Source: Pseudoxanthomonas sp. PXM01 (GTDB taxonomy: Bacteria; Pseudomonadota; Gammaproteobacteria; Xanthomonadales; Xanthomonadaceae). Taken from it: a stretch of 64,000 bases of DNA. A model generated the notes under the pieces. The model ran no database searches. It worked only from the letters and a program-made list of their open reading frames with translations, and was not told the DNA's origin. Positions within the stretch are counted from its first letter, which is position 1; each line of letters opens with the position of its first letter. The translations under genes and the position numbers were made by a program. Positions 63,703 to 64,000 of the stretch are shown in pieces. Location of the stretch: contig NZ_JACVAJ010000002.1 in NCBI RefSeq assembly GCF_014851815.1, forward strand, positions 124,001-188,000. The letters run 5' to 3'.

Positions 63703-64000
63703 ATGAGCACCGAACGCACCGCCTTCGCACGTATCGTCGATCCGCTGCCCTACGAGGACAGACTCGAGGCGCGTACGCTGGACCAGATCGATCTGGTGGT
63801 CATCCACTGCACCGAACTGCCGGACCTGGCGACCGCGCGCGAGTACGGCGAGCGCATCCTGCACGCCTCAGGCACAGGCAACTGCGGCCACTATTACGTC
63901 GACCGCGACGGCAGCGTGCATGTCTACGTGCGGCCGGAGCGCGTCGCCCACCATGTACGCGGCTACAACCCGCGATCGGTCGGCATCGAACTGGTCAACA
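63703..64000 (+). CDS. N-acetylmuramoyl-L-alanine amidase (AmpD-like), 5' part
   Basis: Only the first ~99 codons lie in the window; the gene continues past the right edge. The predicted protein starts MSTERTAFARIVDPLPYED and carries the amidase_2 Zn ligands: His in VVIHCTE, with GNCGHYYVDRDGSVH and HHVRGYNPRSVGIELVN downstream. It is a cytoplasmic or secreted amidase that removes peptide stems from muropeptides. No signal peptide is seen at the N-terminus, as in AmpD. Completeness cannot be judged. Confidence 0.85.
   Translation, partial: MSTERTAFARIVDPLPYEDRLEARTLDQIDLVVIHCTELPDLATAREYGERILHASGTGNCGHYYVDRDGSVHVYVRPERVAHHVRGYNPRSVGIELVN

Overview
The window is gene-dense, high-GC DNA (roughly two thirds G+C, strongly GC-biased third codon positions). 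Its gene content looks like a gammaproteobacterium of the Xanthomonadaceae/Lysobacteraceae, close to Pseudoxanthomonas, Stenotrophomonas or Xanthomonas. Supporting signs are a creBCD cluster, c-di-GMP genes, many small family-restricted genes and REP-like palindromes with a TGTGGGAGCGACGT core. The genus is inferred from pattern, not from a marker gene. I saw no rRNA, tRNA, CRISPR array, prophage or transposase. No gene-free stretch exceeds about 300 bases.

Layout. 1-10.9 kb: an open left-edge reading frame, a GAF-EAL phosphodiesterase, an aldo/keto reductase, a run of small envelope or unknown proteins, a glycosyltransferase-PAP2 pair, and a membrane protein-XRE regulator pair with an upstream dyad. 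10.9-18.1 kb (minus): nitrilase-family amidase, GNAT, metallo-beta-lactamase-fold enzyme, two small membrane proteins, creD, creC, creB. 18.1-32.3 kb: rlmJ, DUF808, GNAT, DUF4242, mfd, HD-GYP, cardiolipin synthase-like PLD, histidine phosphatase, endonuclease V, two pirins around aqpZ, and a DUF2306 membrane protein.

32.4-56.0 kb is the main feature: a polyamine uptake and catabolism supercluster. The minus-strand operon reads puuD, glutamylpolyamine synthetase, putrescine aminotransferase, two tandem PotF-type binding proteins, potG, potH, potI, and a Sad-like succinate semialdehyde dehydrogenase. Divergent from it are a second glutamine synthetase-like gene and puuB. Further right are puuC and puuR (minus) and, divergent from puuR, an omega-amino acid:pyruvate aminotransferase, alanine dehydrogenase and a CoA-acylating semialdehyde dehydrogenase. 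Together these can import putrescine-like amines, gamma-glutamylate them, oxidise and hydrolyse them to GABA and succinate. A parallel branch would take beta-alanine, for example from 1,3-diaminopropane, to acetyl-CoA while alanine dehydrogenase recycles the pyruvate acceptor. Inside the cluster sits an unrelated block (REC-REC-GGDEF cyclase, bacteriohemerythrin, MHS-type transporter). REP palindromes flank the hemerythrin-transporter part.

56.0-64.0 kb: a beta-lactamase-fold serine hydrolase, a CheY-like/CheX-like pair behind a sigma-28-type promoter, rlmKL, an ABC-F ATPase, an alpha/beta hydrolase, a MOSC protein and the start of an AmpD-like amidase cut by the right edge.

The most specific regulatory predictions are: a perfect FNR/ANR box at -41.5 before the hemerythrin gene; a sigma-28 promoter before the CheY-like gene; an imperfect cre-tag before creD; a palindrome midway between the creB and rlmJ start codons; strong hairpins just behind each potF gene; and three related promoters in the polyamine cluster.
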